From positions 1 through 64,000 of the forward strand of contig LMAD01000008.1 of NCBI GenBank assembly GCA_001443545.1: a DNA stretch of 64,000 nucleotides, given 5' to 3'. Source of the stretch: Acidimicrobiaceae bacterium RAAP-2. GTDB taxonomy: Bacteria > Actinomycetota > Acidimicrobiia > Acidimicrobiales > RAAP-2. The position numbers and the translations under genes are program-made. Below the pieces are notes generated by a model. That model ran no database searches, had not been told where the DNA came from, and saw only the letters and a list, made by a program, of their open reading frames with translations. Shown here piece by piece: positions 43,755 through 52,835 of the stretch. Each line of letters begins with the position of its first letter. Position 1 is the stretch's first letter.

Positions 43755-44600
43755 ATGATTGCGCGAGTGCCAGCGAGTTCGGCGAACCTGGGGCCGGGGT
43801 TCGACACGTTGGCGGTGGCGCTGAATCGGTACGTCGAAGTCGAGGTGCGCGAAGCCGACGAGTTTTCCATCGTCACCAGCGGCTTCGGGTCCGGACGCTT
43901 CGACGACGAACGCCACCTCGGCGCGGTGGTCGTGGCGTCGGTGCTCGGACACCACCGGTTTTCCATTCGCGTCGACTCACAGATTCCACTATCGCGCGGC
44001 CTCGGTTCCTCGGCGTCGTTGGCGCTCGCGGCAGCGACCGCGGCGGGGGCGCCTGACGCACTGGACATCGCCGTTGCGATCGATGGACACGCCGAGAACG
44101 CGGCGGCGTCCTGGCGAGGTGGTCTGGTCGCGGCCGGCGTGCGTGACGGCGTGGTGGCGGTGGCCGAGCTCCAGTTGGACGAGGCGTGGCGCTTCGTCGT
44201 CGTGGTTCCCGAGATCGAACTGGCGACGGCGGACGCGCGTCGGGTGTTGCCCGAGCTCGTGCCGTTCGTCGATGCGGTCGCCAACCTCACCTCACTCGGA
44301 CTGCTGATCGCCGGTCTGGCGGACCATCGCGTGTTCGTCCCGTGGGCGATGGACGACCGCCTGCATCAGCCCTATCGTTCCTCGTTGTTGGCGGTCGCCG
44401 AGCCGCTGCTCGGGGCGCTTCGCGATGCGGGAGCGAGTGGCGCGTGCTGGTCGGGCGCGGGTTCGACGATGCTCGGTTTGGCGACGGTCGAGACCGCGGA
44501 TGCGGTAGCCGACGGGGCCCGGCGGACCTTGCTGCACCACGGTGTGGAAGGTACCGTCTCGGTCCTCGAAGCCGATCGGGTGGGGACGGTCGTGCGTTGA
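43755..44600 (+). CDS. thrB: Homoserine kinase (GHMP family)
   Basis: A 281-residue GHMP kinase making O-phosphohomoserine for threonine synthesis. 'RVPASSANLGPGFDTLAVAL' at the N-terminus and the phosphate-binding 'PLSRGLGSSASLALAAA' are diagnostic of ThrB, and 'GACWSGAGSTMLGLA' is GHMP motif 3. hom and thrC, its usual neighbours, are not in the window. Its TGA overlaps the TTG start of the EamA gene (TTGA). Confidence 0.92.
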   Translation: MIARVPASSANLGPGFDTLAVALNRYVEVEVREADEFSIVTSGFGSGRFDDERHLGAVVVASVLGHHRFSIRVDSQIPLSRGLGSSASLALAAATAAGAPDALDIAVAIDGHAENAAASWRGGLVAAGVRDGVVAVAELQLDEAWRFVVVVPEIELATADARRVLPELVPFVDAVANLTSLGLLIAGLADHRVFVPWAMDDRLHQPYRSSLLAVAEPLLGALRDAGASGACWSGAGSTMLGLATVETADAVADGARRTLLHHGVEGTVSVLEADRVGTVVR

Positions 44601-45469
44601 CAGCGTCGGCGGCGCGCCGACGAACGATCGCCGGCGTCGCATTCATCCTGGCGGGCACGACCACGATTCAATGGTCGGCGGCCATCGTAATGCCCGTGTT
44701 CGCGTTGATTGGTCCATCGGCGTCGAGCGCGTGGCGCTTCCTCTTCGGCGCGCTGGCGTTGCTCGCGCTGTCGAGGCCACACGTACGTTCCTGGACGAGG
44801 CACCAGTGGGTGGGCGCGCTCGCGCTCGGCGGTTCCACGGCGTTCATGGGATTCTGCTTCTACCAGTCGATCGCGCGGATTCCGCTCGGTAGCGCCGTCG
44901 CGATCGAGTATCTCGGACCGTTCCTGGTCGCGGCGTTGAGTAAACGGTCGCTGCGCCACTACGTCTTCGTCGCGCTGGCCGGCGCCGGGGTGCTGGCCCT
45001 CGCGCGTCCGGGCGGCGGCTTGACCCTCGTCGGCGTGCTCTTCGCCCTGGGCTCGGGGGCCGGTTGGGCGGGGTACGCGTTCGCGTCGCACCGAGTCGGT
45101 GGGTCAATCGAAGGCTTCGGCGGGCTCGCGGTGGCCATGGCGATCGCTACCGTGCTCACGATGCCCTTCGGGTGGGAGGCGACGCACCGACTGTTCGTGC
45201 ACCCGTCGCTCGCGGGACGGATGGTGGTGGTCGGGGTGGCCGCGATCGCGCTGGGTTTCGGGCTGGAGATGCAGGGGCTGCGACGCATCAAACCATCCGT
45301 CGTCAGCGTGCTCATCGCGATGGACCCGGCGGTGGCCTTTCTCATGGGTTGGCTCTTCATCGGTCAGGGGGTCTCGACGTCGGACCTGGTCGGATTGGCC
45401 TGCGTCGTCGGAGCCGGCGTCGGCGTGACCTACGACGTGGCCCGAGGGGTTGCGCACGTCGCTCAGTAG
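44597..45469 (+). CDS. EamA/DMT-family transporter
   Basis: A 290-residue membrane protein of ten predicted helices formed by two EamA repeats (drug/metabolite transporter superfamily). 'SASSAWRFLFGALALLAL', 'FYQSIARIPLGSAVAIEYLGPFLVA' (in parts) and 'IKPSVVSVLIAMDPAVAFLMGWLF' (in parts) resemble RhtA-type exporters of threonine and homoserine. Co-translation with homoserine kinase (TTGA overlap) supports a role in threonine or homoserine export, but this is inference. A long in-frame extension back to 44186 lies inside thrB and is rejected. Confidence 0.85.
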   Translation: MTASAARRRTIAGVAFILAGTTTIQWSAAIVMPVFALIGPSASSAWRFLFGALALLALSRPHVRSWTRHQWVGALALGGSTAFMGFCFYQSIARIPLGSAVAIEYLGPFLVAALSKRSLRHYVFVALAGAGVLALARPGGGLTLVGVLFALGSGAGWAGYAFASHRVGGSIEGFGGLAVAMAIATVLTMPFGWEATHRLFVHPSLAGRMVVVGVAAIALGFGLEMQGLRRIKPSVVSVLIAMDPAVAFLMGWLFIGQGVSTSDLVGLACVVGAGVGVTYDVARGVAHVAQ

Positions 45470-45472
45470 GCT
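45467..45472 (+). promoter_or_regulatory. -10 element for leaderless miaB
   Basis: TAGGCT overlaps the EamA stop codon and ends 7 nt before the miaB GTG at 45480. No Shine-Dalgarno is present. Confidence 0.45.
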
Positions 45473-45479
45473 GGACCCC

Positions 45480-46871
45480 GTGTCAACGCCTCGAACTTTC
45501 GCGATTCGTACCTTCGGCTGCCAGATGAATGAACACGACTCCGAGCGGTTGGCGGGCCTCCTAGTCAACGAGGGACTGGCCCCCGCTGAGAGCGAGGCCG
45601 AGGCCGACGTCGTCATCTTCAATACCTGCACGATCCGTGAGAACGCGGACCTCAAGCTCTACAGCGCCCTCGGTCACCTGAAGGCGGTCAAGGCGGCCCG
45701 CCCCACGATGCAGATCGCCGTCGGTGGTTGCATGGCCCAGCACGAGCGCGGCCGGATCATCGAACGCGCGGACTGGGTGGACGTCGTCTTTGGCACCCAC
45801 AACCTCCACGACGCGCCGTCGCTCCTACGCCGCGCCCGAACGGAGGGCCCGATCGTGGACGTCGACGACGCGCCCGACCCCGTGGTCAGTCGTGACATGG
45901 CGCCGGCCCTGACGGCCGTTCGTGAGCTCCCGTGGGCGGCGTGGATGACGATTCAAACCGGGTGCGACAACTCGTGCAGCTACTGCATCGTGCCCGACGT
46001 GCGCGGCGGCGAGATCAGCCGACCGTTCGCGGACCTCGTGACCGAGGCGACGGCTCTGGCCGCCGCCGGGGTCACCGAAATCACGGTGCTCGGGCAGAAC
46101 GTCAACTCCTACGGACGAGACCTCACGAAGCGCCGCCCCCTCTTCGCGGACCTGCTTCGGGCGTTGGGCGACGTGGAGGGGATCGAGCGGATCCGGTTCA
46201 CGAGCCCGCACCCCAAGGACCTCCGCCCCGAGACAATCGCCGCGATTGCCGAGACCGCGTCGGTGTGCCCGCAGCTCCACCTGCCGCTGCAGTCAGGTTC
46301 GAATCGGGTGCTGACGGCGATGCGGCGTGGCTACAGCGCGGAGCGTTATCTCGAACGATTGGCCAGTGCGCGCGCGGCCATCACCGACCTGGCGGTGACC
46401 ACCGACTTGATCGTCGGATACCCGGGGGAGACCGAGGAAGACTTCGAAGCCACGCTCGCGGTCGTCGCCGAGGCCCAGTACGACTCCGCTTTTACCTTCA
46501 TTTTCTCGCCGCGCGACGGGACCCGCGCCGCGCGGATGGTGGAAGACTTCGTTCCCGAGGAAGTCATCAAGGACCGCTTCGAGCGATTGAAGAACGTCTT
46601 AGACCGGTCAGCGTTACGGGCGCACGCGTCGCGTGAGGGCCGTCTCGAAGAGGTGCTGCTCGAGGGACCATCGAGGCGCAGCGATCAACGGTGGTCGGGT
46701 CGGACCCGGCAGGGCAAGTTGGTGCACGTCGACACCGACGAGCAACTGCGCGCCGGTTCGCTGGTCGAGGTGTACGTCGATCACGGGGCGCCGTATCACC
46801 TCATGGGCCACGTGACGCGAGTCATCCGCCCACCTCGGCACAAGGTGCGCATCGCCCTACGTGTCTCGTGA
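45480..46871 (+). CDS. miaB: tRNA-2-methylthio-N6-isopentenyladenosine synthase
   Basis: A 463-residue radical-SAM methylthiotransferase acting on A37 of tRNAs. The N-terminal cluster cysteines are in 'TFGCQMNEHDSERLAGLL', 'FNTCTIRENAD' and 'VGGCMAQHE'. The radical-SAM CxxxCxxC is 'CDNSCSYCIVP'. A TRAM domain ends the protein. It is coupled to miaA, whose product makes its substrate (GTGA overlap). The GTG at 45480 is used; an in-frame TTG at 45450 would extend into the EamA gene. Confidence 0.95.
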   Translation: MSTPRTFAIRTFGCQMNEHDSERLAGLLVNEGLAPAESEAEADVVIFNTCTIRENADLKLYSALGHLKAVKAARPTMQIAVGGCMAQHERGRIIERADWVDVVFGTHNLHDAPSLLRRARTEGPIVDVDDAPDPVVSRDMAPALTAVRELPWAAWMTIQTGCDNSCSYCIVPDVRGGEISRPFADLVTEATALAAAGVTEITVLGQNVNSYGRDLTKRRPLFADLLRALGDVEGIERIRFTSPHPKDLRPETIAAIAETASVCPQLHLPLQSGSNRVLTAMRRGYSAERYLERLASARAAITDLAVTTDLIVGYPGETEEDFEATLAVVAEAQYDSAFTFIFSPRDGTRAARMVEDFVPEEVIKDRFERLKNVLDRSALRAHASREGRLEEVLLEGPSRRSDQRWSGRTRQGKLVHVDTDEQLRAGSLVEVYVDHGAPYHLMGHVTRVIRPPRHKVRIALRVS

Positions 46872-47800
46872 ATCGAGTCGCGGTCGCGCTGGTCGGTGCC
46901 ACGGCGTCGGGGAAGTCCGAACTCGCGCACGCGCTGGCGCTCCAAGACCCGAGACGGGCCATTGTCGCCGTCGACGCGATGACGGTCTATCGAGGCATGG
47001 ACATCGCGACGGCCAAGCCGACCCCCCGCCAGCGCCGCGAGGTTCCCTACCACCTGATTGACGTGGTGGACCCCGACGAGGAGTTCACCGTGGCGATGTA
47101 TCAGCGTGCGGCCCGGGAGGCTTCGACCGGCATCTGGTCGAGCGACGGACAGGTGATCTACGTGGGCGGAACCGGACTGTACGGCCGCGCCGTGCTCGAC
47201 GATTTCCGGATTCCCGGCCAATACCCCGACGTGCGCGCCGATCTCGAATCGCGGTGGTCCGCGGGCGAGGCGTTGCACCATGAACTGTCCCGGTTGGACC
47301 CCGTGAGCGCGACTCGCATGGAGCCGACCAACGCGCGTCGGGTGATTCGAGCCCTCGAGGTGACCCTGGGTAGCGGTCACCCGTTCTCGTCCTTCGGCCC
47401 GGGCGTTTCGCAGTACGGTCGGGTCCGGGTGGTGCAAGTCGGACTTCGGGTCCCGATTAGTGAGCTCGATCAACGCATCGAGCGTCGATTCCGTCAGTGG
47501 ATGGACGATGGCCTTCTCGCCGAGGTCCGCCGGCTCGCCGAGCGCGCCGGCGGCGTGGGGCGAACGGCGCGTCAGGCGGTGGGCTATCGCGAGTTGCTGG
47601 CGCACGTGGAATCCGGCGTCGATCTCGAGCGGTGCGTAACGGACGCCATCACTCAGAGCCGCCGCTTGGCGCGCCGGCAGCGTTCGTGGTTCGAGCGTGA
47701 TCCCCGTGTCGAATGGTTCGATAGCCCCGACGCGGCGGCGAAGCGCATGGGTCAAGTGCTGAACGGCCCCGACGGGTTCGTGCGAGAATGGGACCAGTGA
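46868..47800 (+). CDS. miaA: tRNA dimethylallyltransferase
   Basis: A 310-residue isopentenyltransferase modifying A37 of UNN-decoding tRNAs, the step before MiaB. The P-loop is 'ALVGATASGKSELAHALA', then 'VDAMTVYRGMDIATAKP', 'YHLIDVVDPDEEFTVAMYQ' and 'YVGGTGLYGRAVLDDF'. 'MEPTNARRVIRALEV' and 'ARRQRSWFERDPRVEWFD' are also typical. The GTG at 46868 overlaps the miaB stop. It uses dimethylallyl diphosphate from the pathway of dxr and ispG upstream. Confidence 0.95.
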   Translation: MNRVAVALVGATASGKSELAHALALQDPRRAIVAVDAMTVYRGMDIATAKPTPRQRREVPYHLIDVVDPDEEFTVAMYQRAAREASTGIWSSDGQVIYVGGTGLYGRAVLDDFRIPGQYPDVRADLESRWSAGEALHHELSRLDPVSATRMEPTNARRVIRALEVTLGSGHPFSSFGPGVSQYGRVRVVQVGLRVPISELDQRIERRFRQWMDDGLLAEVRRLAERAGGVGRTARQAVGYRELLAHVESGVDLERCVTDAITQSRRLARRQRSWFERDPRVEWFDSPDAAAKRMGQVLNGPDGFVREWDQ

Positions 47801-48564
47801 CTCTTCGCTACTTGCAGAAATGGCACGGCGCCGGAAACGATTTCTTGGTCGAGGTGTTGGAGCACGGCACGGCGCCGTGGTGGGACGCCGGACTCGTGCG
47901 GGCGGTCTGCCATCGCGCGACGGGCGTCGGCGCCGATGGACTACTCCTGGCCACGGTGGGCTCTGAGGTGACGATGGTGCTCTTCAACGCCGACGGCAGC
48001 CGCGCGGAGATGTCGGGCAATGGCGTGCGGTGCCTCGCGGCGGCCGTGCGGCGCTCGACTCGTGGAACGTGGGATTCGTTGGATGTGCAGACCGACGTAG
48101 GGATACGCCACGTGACCTTGACCGGTGATCGTGACCGTGGGAGCGGCAGCGTCGACATGGGACCGGTAATCGCCGCGCCTGGACCAGCGGGGACGCTCGG
48201 GGTCGCCTCGGTCGGCAATCCGCACGTCGTCGTGCTCGACGAGGCGACCTGGACGACCGAGGACCGTACGAAGCGCGCGCAAGCGTGGTCCGACGAGGTG
48301 GGCGGGGCCAACGTGGAGTTCATCACGCCGGTCAGCCGCGATCGCATCGAGTTGCGCGTATTCGAACGCGGTGTTGGCTGGACCCTGGCCTGTGGAACCG
48401 GTAGTTGCGCCGTCGCCGTGGTCGCCCGCGCTCAGGGATTCAGTGGCGACGTGGTCACCGTGGGCAACCCCGGTGGTGACCTCACGGTTCGTCTGGACGG
48501 CGACCGTGCCAACCTCGGCGGGCCGGTCCAGTTCGTCGCCAACGTCGAGTGGCTCGCGACTTGA
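47788..48564 (+). CDS. dapF: Diaminopimelate epimerase
   Basis: A 258-residue cofactor-independent epimerase giving meso-diaminopimelate. The two active-site cysteines are in 'EMSGNGVRCLAAAV' and 'TLACGTGSCAVAVVA'. 'LQKWHGAGNDFLVE' is the N-terminal signature. ATG 47788 or GTG 47797 may be the start; the latter makes a GTGA overlap with the miaA stop as at other junctions here. It lies in the standard miaB-miaA-dapF-hflX order. Confidence 0.95.
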   Translation: MGPVTLRYLQKWHGAGNDFLVEVLEHGTAPWWDAGLVRAVCHRATGVGADGLLLATVGSEVTMVLFNADGSRAEMSGNGVRCLAAAVRRSTRGTWDSLDVQTDVGIRHVTLTGDRDRGSGSVDMGPVIAAPGPAGTLGVASVGNPHVVVLDEATWTTEDRTKRAQAWSDEVGGANVEFITPVSRDRIELRVFERGVGWTLACGTGSCAVAVVARAQGFSGDVVTVGNPGGDLTVRLDGDRANLGGPVQFVANVEWLAT

Positions 48565-49841
48565 CGTACATTCCCTCGACCCTCATCGATCGAACGTTCC
48601 GCGAGCGGATCGTGCTCGTGGGTGTGCAGTTTCCGGGCGTTAGCGCCGATGAGTTGGAGCGCCAACTCGACGAGTTGGCGCTCCTGGTCGACACGGCGGG
48701 GGCCGACGTCGTGGCTCGAATCGTCCAGCGTCGCGACGCCCCGGACCCGGCGACCTTCCTCGGGTCGGGCAAAGTAAACGAGTTGCGAGACGTATGCCTC
48801 GCCCTGGATTCGGACACGGTCGTCTTCGAGCACGCCCTCTCGCCGGCGCAGCAGCGAAATCTAGAGAAGATACTTGGCCGCACGGCGATCGATCGAACGG
48901 CGGTGATCCTGGACATCTTTGCCCAGAACGCTCGAACGCCCGAGGGCAAGGCGCAGGTGGAACTGGCCCTCTTGCAGTATCGACTCCCTCGGCTTCGTCG
49001 CGCTGGGGGCTCGCTCTCCCAACAGGCGGGCGGAATCGGAACTCGGGGCCCGGGCGAGACCCAGCTCGAAGTCGATCGTCGTCGACTGGTGCACCGTATT
49101 CACCGGATTCGACAGGAGCTGAAGGAGATTGACCGGACTCGCAGCGTACAGCGACAGGGGCGCGATCGCGGTCGACACCGTGAACTGACCCTGGTGGGCT
49201 ACACGAACGCGGGCAAATCATCGATGCTGAACGCGCTCACCGACGCCGGTGTCGGGGTGGAGGACCGACTCTTCGCGACCCTCGACCCGCGAACCCGACA
49301 GCGCCAACTGCCCGGCGGTGAGACGGTACTAGTCACCGATACGGTCGGGTTCATCTCGAATCTGCCCCACGAGTTGGTCGAGGCGTTCATGAGCACGCTC
49401 CGCTCCGTCCAGTTGGCCGACTTGCTAGTTCACGTCGTCGACGCCAGCAGTGACAACGCCGAAGAGCAGATTGCGGCAGTGCACGAGGTGCTGGGCACCA
49501 TCGGGGCCGATCACGTGCCCGAGCTCTTGGTCTTCAACAGGGCCGACGTCCCTGGTTCGCGCGCCCGTGACCTGGCCAAGCTCTATCCGGGCAGCGTCTA
49601 CGTCTCGGCCCTGACCGGTGAGAACCTCGACGCGGTCGTCCAGGCGATCGCCGAACGTCTCCGCATTGCGGACCGGGTCATCACGGTTCGCCTCCCGCTC
49701 GACCGGGGTGACCTGATCGCGGCGGCGCACCGCGAGGGCGACGTCCTCGACACGACGATCGAAGACGACGCCGTGGTGTTGCGCGTCGCGCTCGACCCCG
49801 TCGGTGCCGCGCGGTTCCAGGAGTGGCGGATCTCTCTATGA
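48549..49841 (+). CDS. hflX: GTPase HflX
   Basis: A 430-residue ribosome-splitting GTPase of the heat-shock/antibiotic stress type. The N-terminal HflX domain ('DPATFLGSGKVNELRD', 'VFEHALSPAQQRNLEKIL') is followed by a helical Arg-rich linker ('GIGTRGPGETQLEVDRRRL'), the G domain P-loop 'LVGYTNAGKSSMLNAL', G3 'VTDTVGFISNLPHELVEAF', and a C-terminal domain. The start is GTG 48549 or TTG 48561, both overlapping dapF. The dapC ATG overlaps its stop (ATGA). Confidence 0.94.
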   Translation: MARDLTYIPSTLIDRTFRERIVLVGVQFPGVSADELERQLDELALLVDTAGADVVARIVQRRDAPDPATFLGSGKVNELRDVCLALDSDTVVFEHALSPAQQRNLEKILGRTAIDRTAVILDIFAQNARTPEGKAQVELALLQYRLPRLRRAGGSLSQQAGGIGTRGPGETQLEVDRRRLVHRIHRIRQELKEIDRTRSVQRQGRDRGRHRELTLVGYTNAGKSSMLNALTDAGVGVEDRLFATLDPRTRQRQLPGGETVLVTDTVGFISNLPHELVEAFMSTLRSVQLADLLVHVVDASSDNAEEQIAAVHEVLGTIGADHVPELLVFNRADVPGSRARDLAKLYPGSVYVSALTGENLDAVVQAIAERLRIADRVITVRLPLDRGDLIAAAHREGDVLDTTIEDDAVVLRVALDPVGAARFQEWRISL

Positions 49842-50944
49842 CGTTTACGCCGCCGCCGTACCCTTACGAACGCCTCGACGGAATCAAGGCCGTCGCCGGC
49901 GCTCACGAGGGCGGACCCATCGACTGCTCCATCGGGACGCCAATCGATCCACCACCGAGCGTGGTTCTCGACGAGTTGGCTCGCGGTGTTGGCGCTCGCG
50001 GGTACCCGCCGTCGGCGGGAACCGATGATTTTCGTCGCAGTGCCGCCGCGTGGCTCCGCCATCGATTCGGGATCGAGGCCGCGCCGGCGGACCTCGCGGC
50101 GTGCGTGGGGACCAAGGAGTTCGTCGCCTCACTCGCCGGCTACCTTCACCTGCGTACCCCCACTCGAGACACCGTGCTCTACCCCTCGATCAGTTATCCC
50201 ACGTACGCGATGGGGGCAACGTTGGCCGGGTTACGTGCAGTACCCGTGCGGCTCGAAGACGGACGATTGGACCTGGCGAGTATCAATCCGATCAATATCG
50301 AACGGGCGTTGGTGCTGTGGAGTAATTCGCCCTCGAACCCTACGGGCAGCCTCGAGGACCTCGACGCGGTCGCAGTGTGGGGTCGTCGACACGAGGTGCT
50401 CGTGGCGAGCGATGAGTGCTACGCCGATTTCACCTGGTCTGGAAAGCCCAAGACCATTCTTTCCTCGGGTGTCGACGGTGTCGTGGCGGTTCACTCGGCC
50501 TCCAAGCGGTCGAACCTCGCGGGACTTCGAGTTGGTTTCTACGCCGGTGACCCCGACGTCGTCGCCTACCTTCGCTCGGTTCGTCAACACGCCGGCTTGA
50601 TGGTGCCCGGTCCCGTCCAGGCCGCGGCGACGGTCGCGTATCGAGATGAGGAACACGTGGTCGCGCAACGGGCTCGGTACTTCGAGCGTCTCTCGAGGTT
50701 GGCCGCCGCACTGGAGGACTTCGGTGTCGACGCCCCGATGCCCGACGGTGGGTTCTACCTGTGGTGTCGACATCGTGAGATGGACGGTTGGGAGCTCGCC
50801 GCACGGCTGGCTGAAGTGAGTGGCCTCGTCGCGAGTCCGGGTGAACTGTACGGCGACGCGGGATCGCCCTACGTCCGAATCGCCGTGGTCCAGCCGACCG
50901 AACGGATCGAGCTCGCGGCGTCACGGCTCGCGAACGCGAAGTAG
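49838..50944 (+). CDS. dapC: N-succinyldiaminopimelate aminotransferase
   Basis: A 368-residue class I/II aminotransferase (fold type I), transaminating N-succinyl-2-amino-6-ketopimelate in the succinylase route. 'LVLWSNSPSNPTGSLEDLDA', 'VASDECYADFTW' and the PLP lysine in 'AVHSASKRSNLAGLRVGF' match the actinobacterial DapC group. Position next to dapD and dapE supports the assignment over other aminotransferases. ATG 49838 overlaps the hflX stop; an in-frame start at 49823 would add five residues. Confidence 0.9.
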   Translation: MTFTPPPYPYERLDGIKAVAGAHEGGPIDCSIGTPIDPPPSVVLDELARGVGARGYPPSAGTDDFRRSAAAWLRHRFGIEAAPADLAACVGTKEFVASLAGYLHLRTPTRDTVLYPSISYPTYAMGATLAGLRAVPVRLEDGRLDLASINPINIERALVLWSNSPSNPTGSLEDLDAVAVWGRRHEVLVASDECYADFTWSGKPKTILSSGVDGVVAVHSASKRSNLAGLRVGFYAGDPDVVAYLRSVRQHAGLMVPGPVQAAATVAYRDEEHVVAQRARYFERLSRLAAALEDFGVDAPMPDGGFYLWCRHREMDGWELAARLAEVSGLVASPGELYGDAGSPYVRIAVVQPTERIELAASRLANAK

Positions 50945-50952
50945 CCCGACGG

Positions 50953-50958
50953 TACGAT
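50953..50958 (+). promoter_or_regulatory. -10 element for leaderless dapD
   Basis: TACGAT in the 20-bp dapC-dapD gap ends 6 nt before the dapD ATG at 50965. No Shine-Dalgarno is visible. Confidence 0.45.
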
Positions 50959-50964
50959 GGTGCC

Positions 50965-51789
50965 ATGACGACCTTGGAAGGCCGAATCGATGCGTGGTAC
51001 GAACAGCTTTCCACGCTGACCCCCGACGACGTCGAGGCCCGTCGTGACGTCGAGCTCGTCATCACGAAACTCGATGACGGGCAGTTACGAGTGGCTGACG
51101 TTACGCCCGGTGGGAACGTCACGGTGCACGAGTGGGTGCGACGGGCGATTCTGCTGCTGTTTCGACTGCGCGGATTAGAGCGAAGCGAGGTCGGCCCCTT
51201 TGAGTATCTCGACAAACTCGAGTTGAAGCGGGACTACGAGCGACGGGGAGTGCGAGTGGTTCCCGGGGCGTCGGCTCGGCGCGGCAGCTTTCTCAGCCCC
51301 GGCGTCATCTTGATGCCCAGCTACGTCAATATCGGCGCGTGGGTTGGTCCGGGCACGATGGTGGACACCTGGGCGACCGTCGGGAGTTGCGCTCAGATTG
51401 GCGCCAACGTGCACCTGGCCGGTGGGGTGGGGATCGGCGGCGTGCTCGAACCGGCGAACGCCGTTCCGGTCGTCATCGAGGACGACGCGTTCATCGGGAG
51501 TCGGTGCATGATCGTCGAGGGTGCCCGCGTCGGACGGGGCTCGGTGTTGGGGGCCGGCACGATCCTCAATCCATCGATACCGGTGATCGACGCCGAGACG
51601 GGCCAGGAGGTCTCTCGTGGCCACGTCCCCGACTACTGCGTAGCCGTGTCGGCCAACCGGCGCCGAGAGTTCCCCGGCGGTGAGTTCTACCTACCCTGTG
51701 TGTTGATCATCCGCCGTCTCAGCGAGGGTGAGCGTCACGACAAGGTCGCGCTCAACCAAGTCCTACGCGAACACGGCGTCGCGACGTGA
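50965..51789 (+). CDS. dapD: Tetrahydrodipicolinate N-succinyltransferase
   Basis: A 274-residue trimeric left-handed beta-helix acyltransferase adding succinyl from succinyl-CoA. Hexapeptide repeats occupy about residues 105-215 ('GVILMPSYVNIGAWVGPGTM', 'GVGIGGVLEPANAVPVVIED', 'IVEGARVGRGSVLGAGTIL'). The N-terminal helical domain and 'KLELKRDYERRGVRVVPGA' are as in the enterobacterial-type DapD, shorter than the actinobacterial DapD2 form. It is co-translated with dapE (4-bp overlap). Confidence 0.94.
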   Translation: MTTLEGRIDAWYEQLSTLTPDDVEARRDVELVITKLDDGQLRVADVTPGGNVTVHEWVRRAILLLFRLRGLERSEVGPFEYLDKLELKRDYERRGVRVVPGASARRGSFLSPGVILMPSYVNIGAWVGPGTMVDTWATVGSCAQIGANVHLAGGVGIGGVLEPANAVPVVIEDDAFIGSRCMIVEGARVGRGSVLGAGTILNPSIPVIDAETGQEVSRGHVPDYCVAVSANRRREFPGGEFYLPCVLIIRRLSEGERHDKVALNQVLREHGVAT

Positions 51790-52835
51790 CGCGACTCGAA
51801 CTCGCCCGGGACCTGGTCCTGATCGACTCGGTCAGTGGGAACGAGGCGGCACTGGCGAGTTACGTGGCGGCTCGACTGTCCCAGAACCCTCGTTTGGACA
51901 TCGAACGAGTCGGTGACAACGTGGTGGCCCGCACGACGGGCGCGCACTCGACGCGACTGATCATCGCCGGCCACCTCGACACCGTGCCCGGCGATCCGAG
52001 CGCGGCCCGCATCGAGGGTGAGACGTTGATCGGACTCGGCGCGTGCGACATGAAGGGGTCGCTGTCGGTCATACTCGACCTGGCGAGTGTCGACGCGGTC
52101 CATGGGGCGGAGCTCACCTGGGTCTTCTACGCGCGCGAGGAGATCGCGCGAGCGAAGTCCGGGCTGCGCGAGCTGCTCGAGCTGCGCCCCGATCTCGTGC
52201 GCGGTGACGTGGCGGTGCTGGGCGAGCCCACCGACGGGGTCGTGGAAGTCGGCTGTCAAGGTTCATTGCGCGTGGCGGTCACGATGAGGGGTGTTCGGGC
52301 GCACACCGCGCGCCCGTACATGGGACGAAACGCTGTCCACCGCTTGGGCGCGGTGATCTCGCGAGTCGCTGACTACGTTCCTCGAGTCGTCGAGATCGAG
52401 GGCGTGGCCTTCACCGAGCAGATGCAGGTGGTCGAGGTAGATGGCGGCGTCGCGGGCAATGTCGTTCCCGACGTCGCCCGCTGCGTCATCAATCACCGGT
52501 TCGCGCCCGACCGCACGAGCGACGAAGCTGAATCTTCGTTACGGCACTACCTCGAGGCAGTGATAGAGGTCAGCGACTCGATAGAGGTTCTGGACTGGTC
52601 ACCCGCCGCGTCCCCGGCCCTCGGCGCGCAACCCCTGCGCTTGCTGGAAGGACTCTCGGGTCGCGTGGCGCGCGCCAAAGTTGGCTGGACCGACGTCGCC
52701 ACGTTCCAAGAGATGGGTATCCCGGCCGTCAATTTTGGCGCGGGAGACCCCCTATTGGCGCACCATCCTGATGAGCGGGTATCGGCCGAGGAATTGGAGC
52801 GCTTCGCCCAGGTCCTCGGCGCCTGGATTGGTTAG
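51786..52835 (+). CDS. dapE: Succinyl-diaminopimelate desuccinylase
   Basis: A 349-residue M20-family zinc hydrolase removing succinate to give LL-diaminopimelate. Metal ligands appear in 'IAGHLDTVPGDPS' and 'GLGACDMKGSLSV'; the general base is in 'FYAREEIARAKSGLREL'. 'GVRAHTARPYMGRNAVHRLG' lies in the dimerisation lid. With dapA, B, C, D and F it completes the pathway within the window. GTG start overlapping dapD. Its last 4 bp overlap a convergent gene. Confidence 0.92.
   Translation: MTRLELARDLVLIDSVSGNEAALASYVAARLSQNPRLDIERVGDNVVARTTGAHSTRLIIAGHLDTVPGDPSAARIEGETLIGLGACDMKGSLSVILDLASVDAVHGAELTWVFYAREEIARAKSGLRELLELRPDLVRGDVAVLGEPTDGVVEVGCQGSLRVAVTMRGVRAHTARPYMGRNAVHRLGAVISRVADYVPRVVEIEGVAFTEQMQVVEVDGGVAGNVVPDVARCVINHRFAPDRTSDEAESSLRHYLEAVIEVSDSIEVLDWSPAASPALGAQPLRLLEGLSGRVARAKVGWTDVATFQEMGIPAVNFGAGDPLLAHHPDERVSAEELERFAQVLGAWIG

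Noticed and set aside
44186..44596. In-frame N-terminal extension of the EamA transporter
   Set aside because: It lies within thrB and is Arg/Gly-rich; the membrane domain begins right after TTG 44597.
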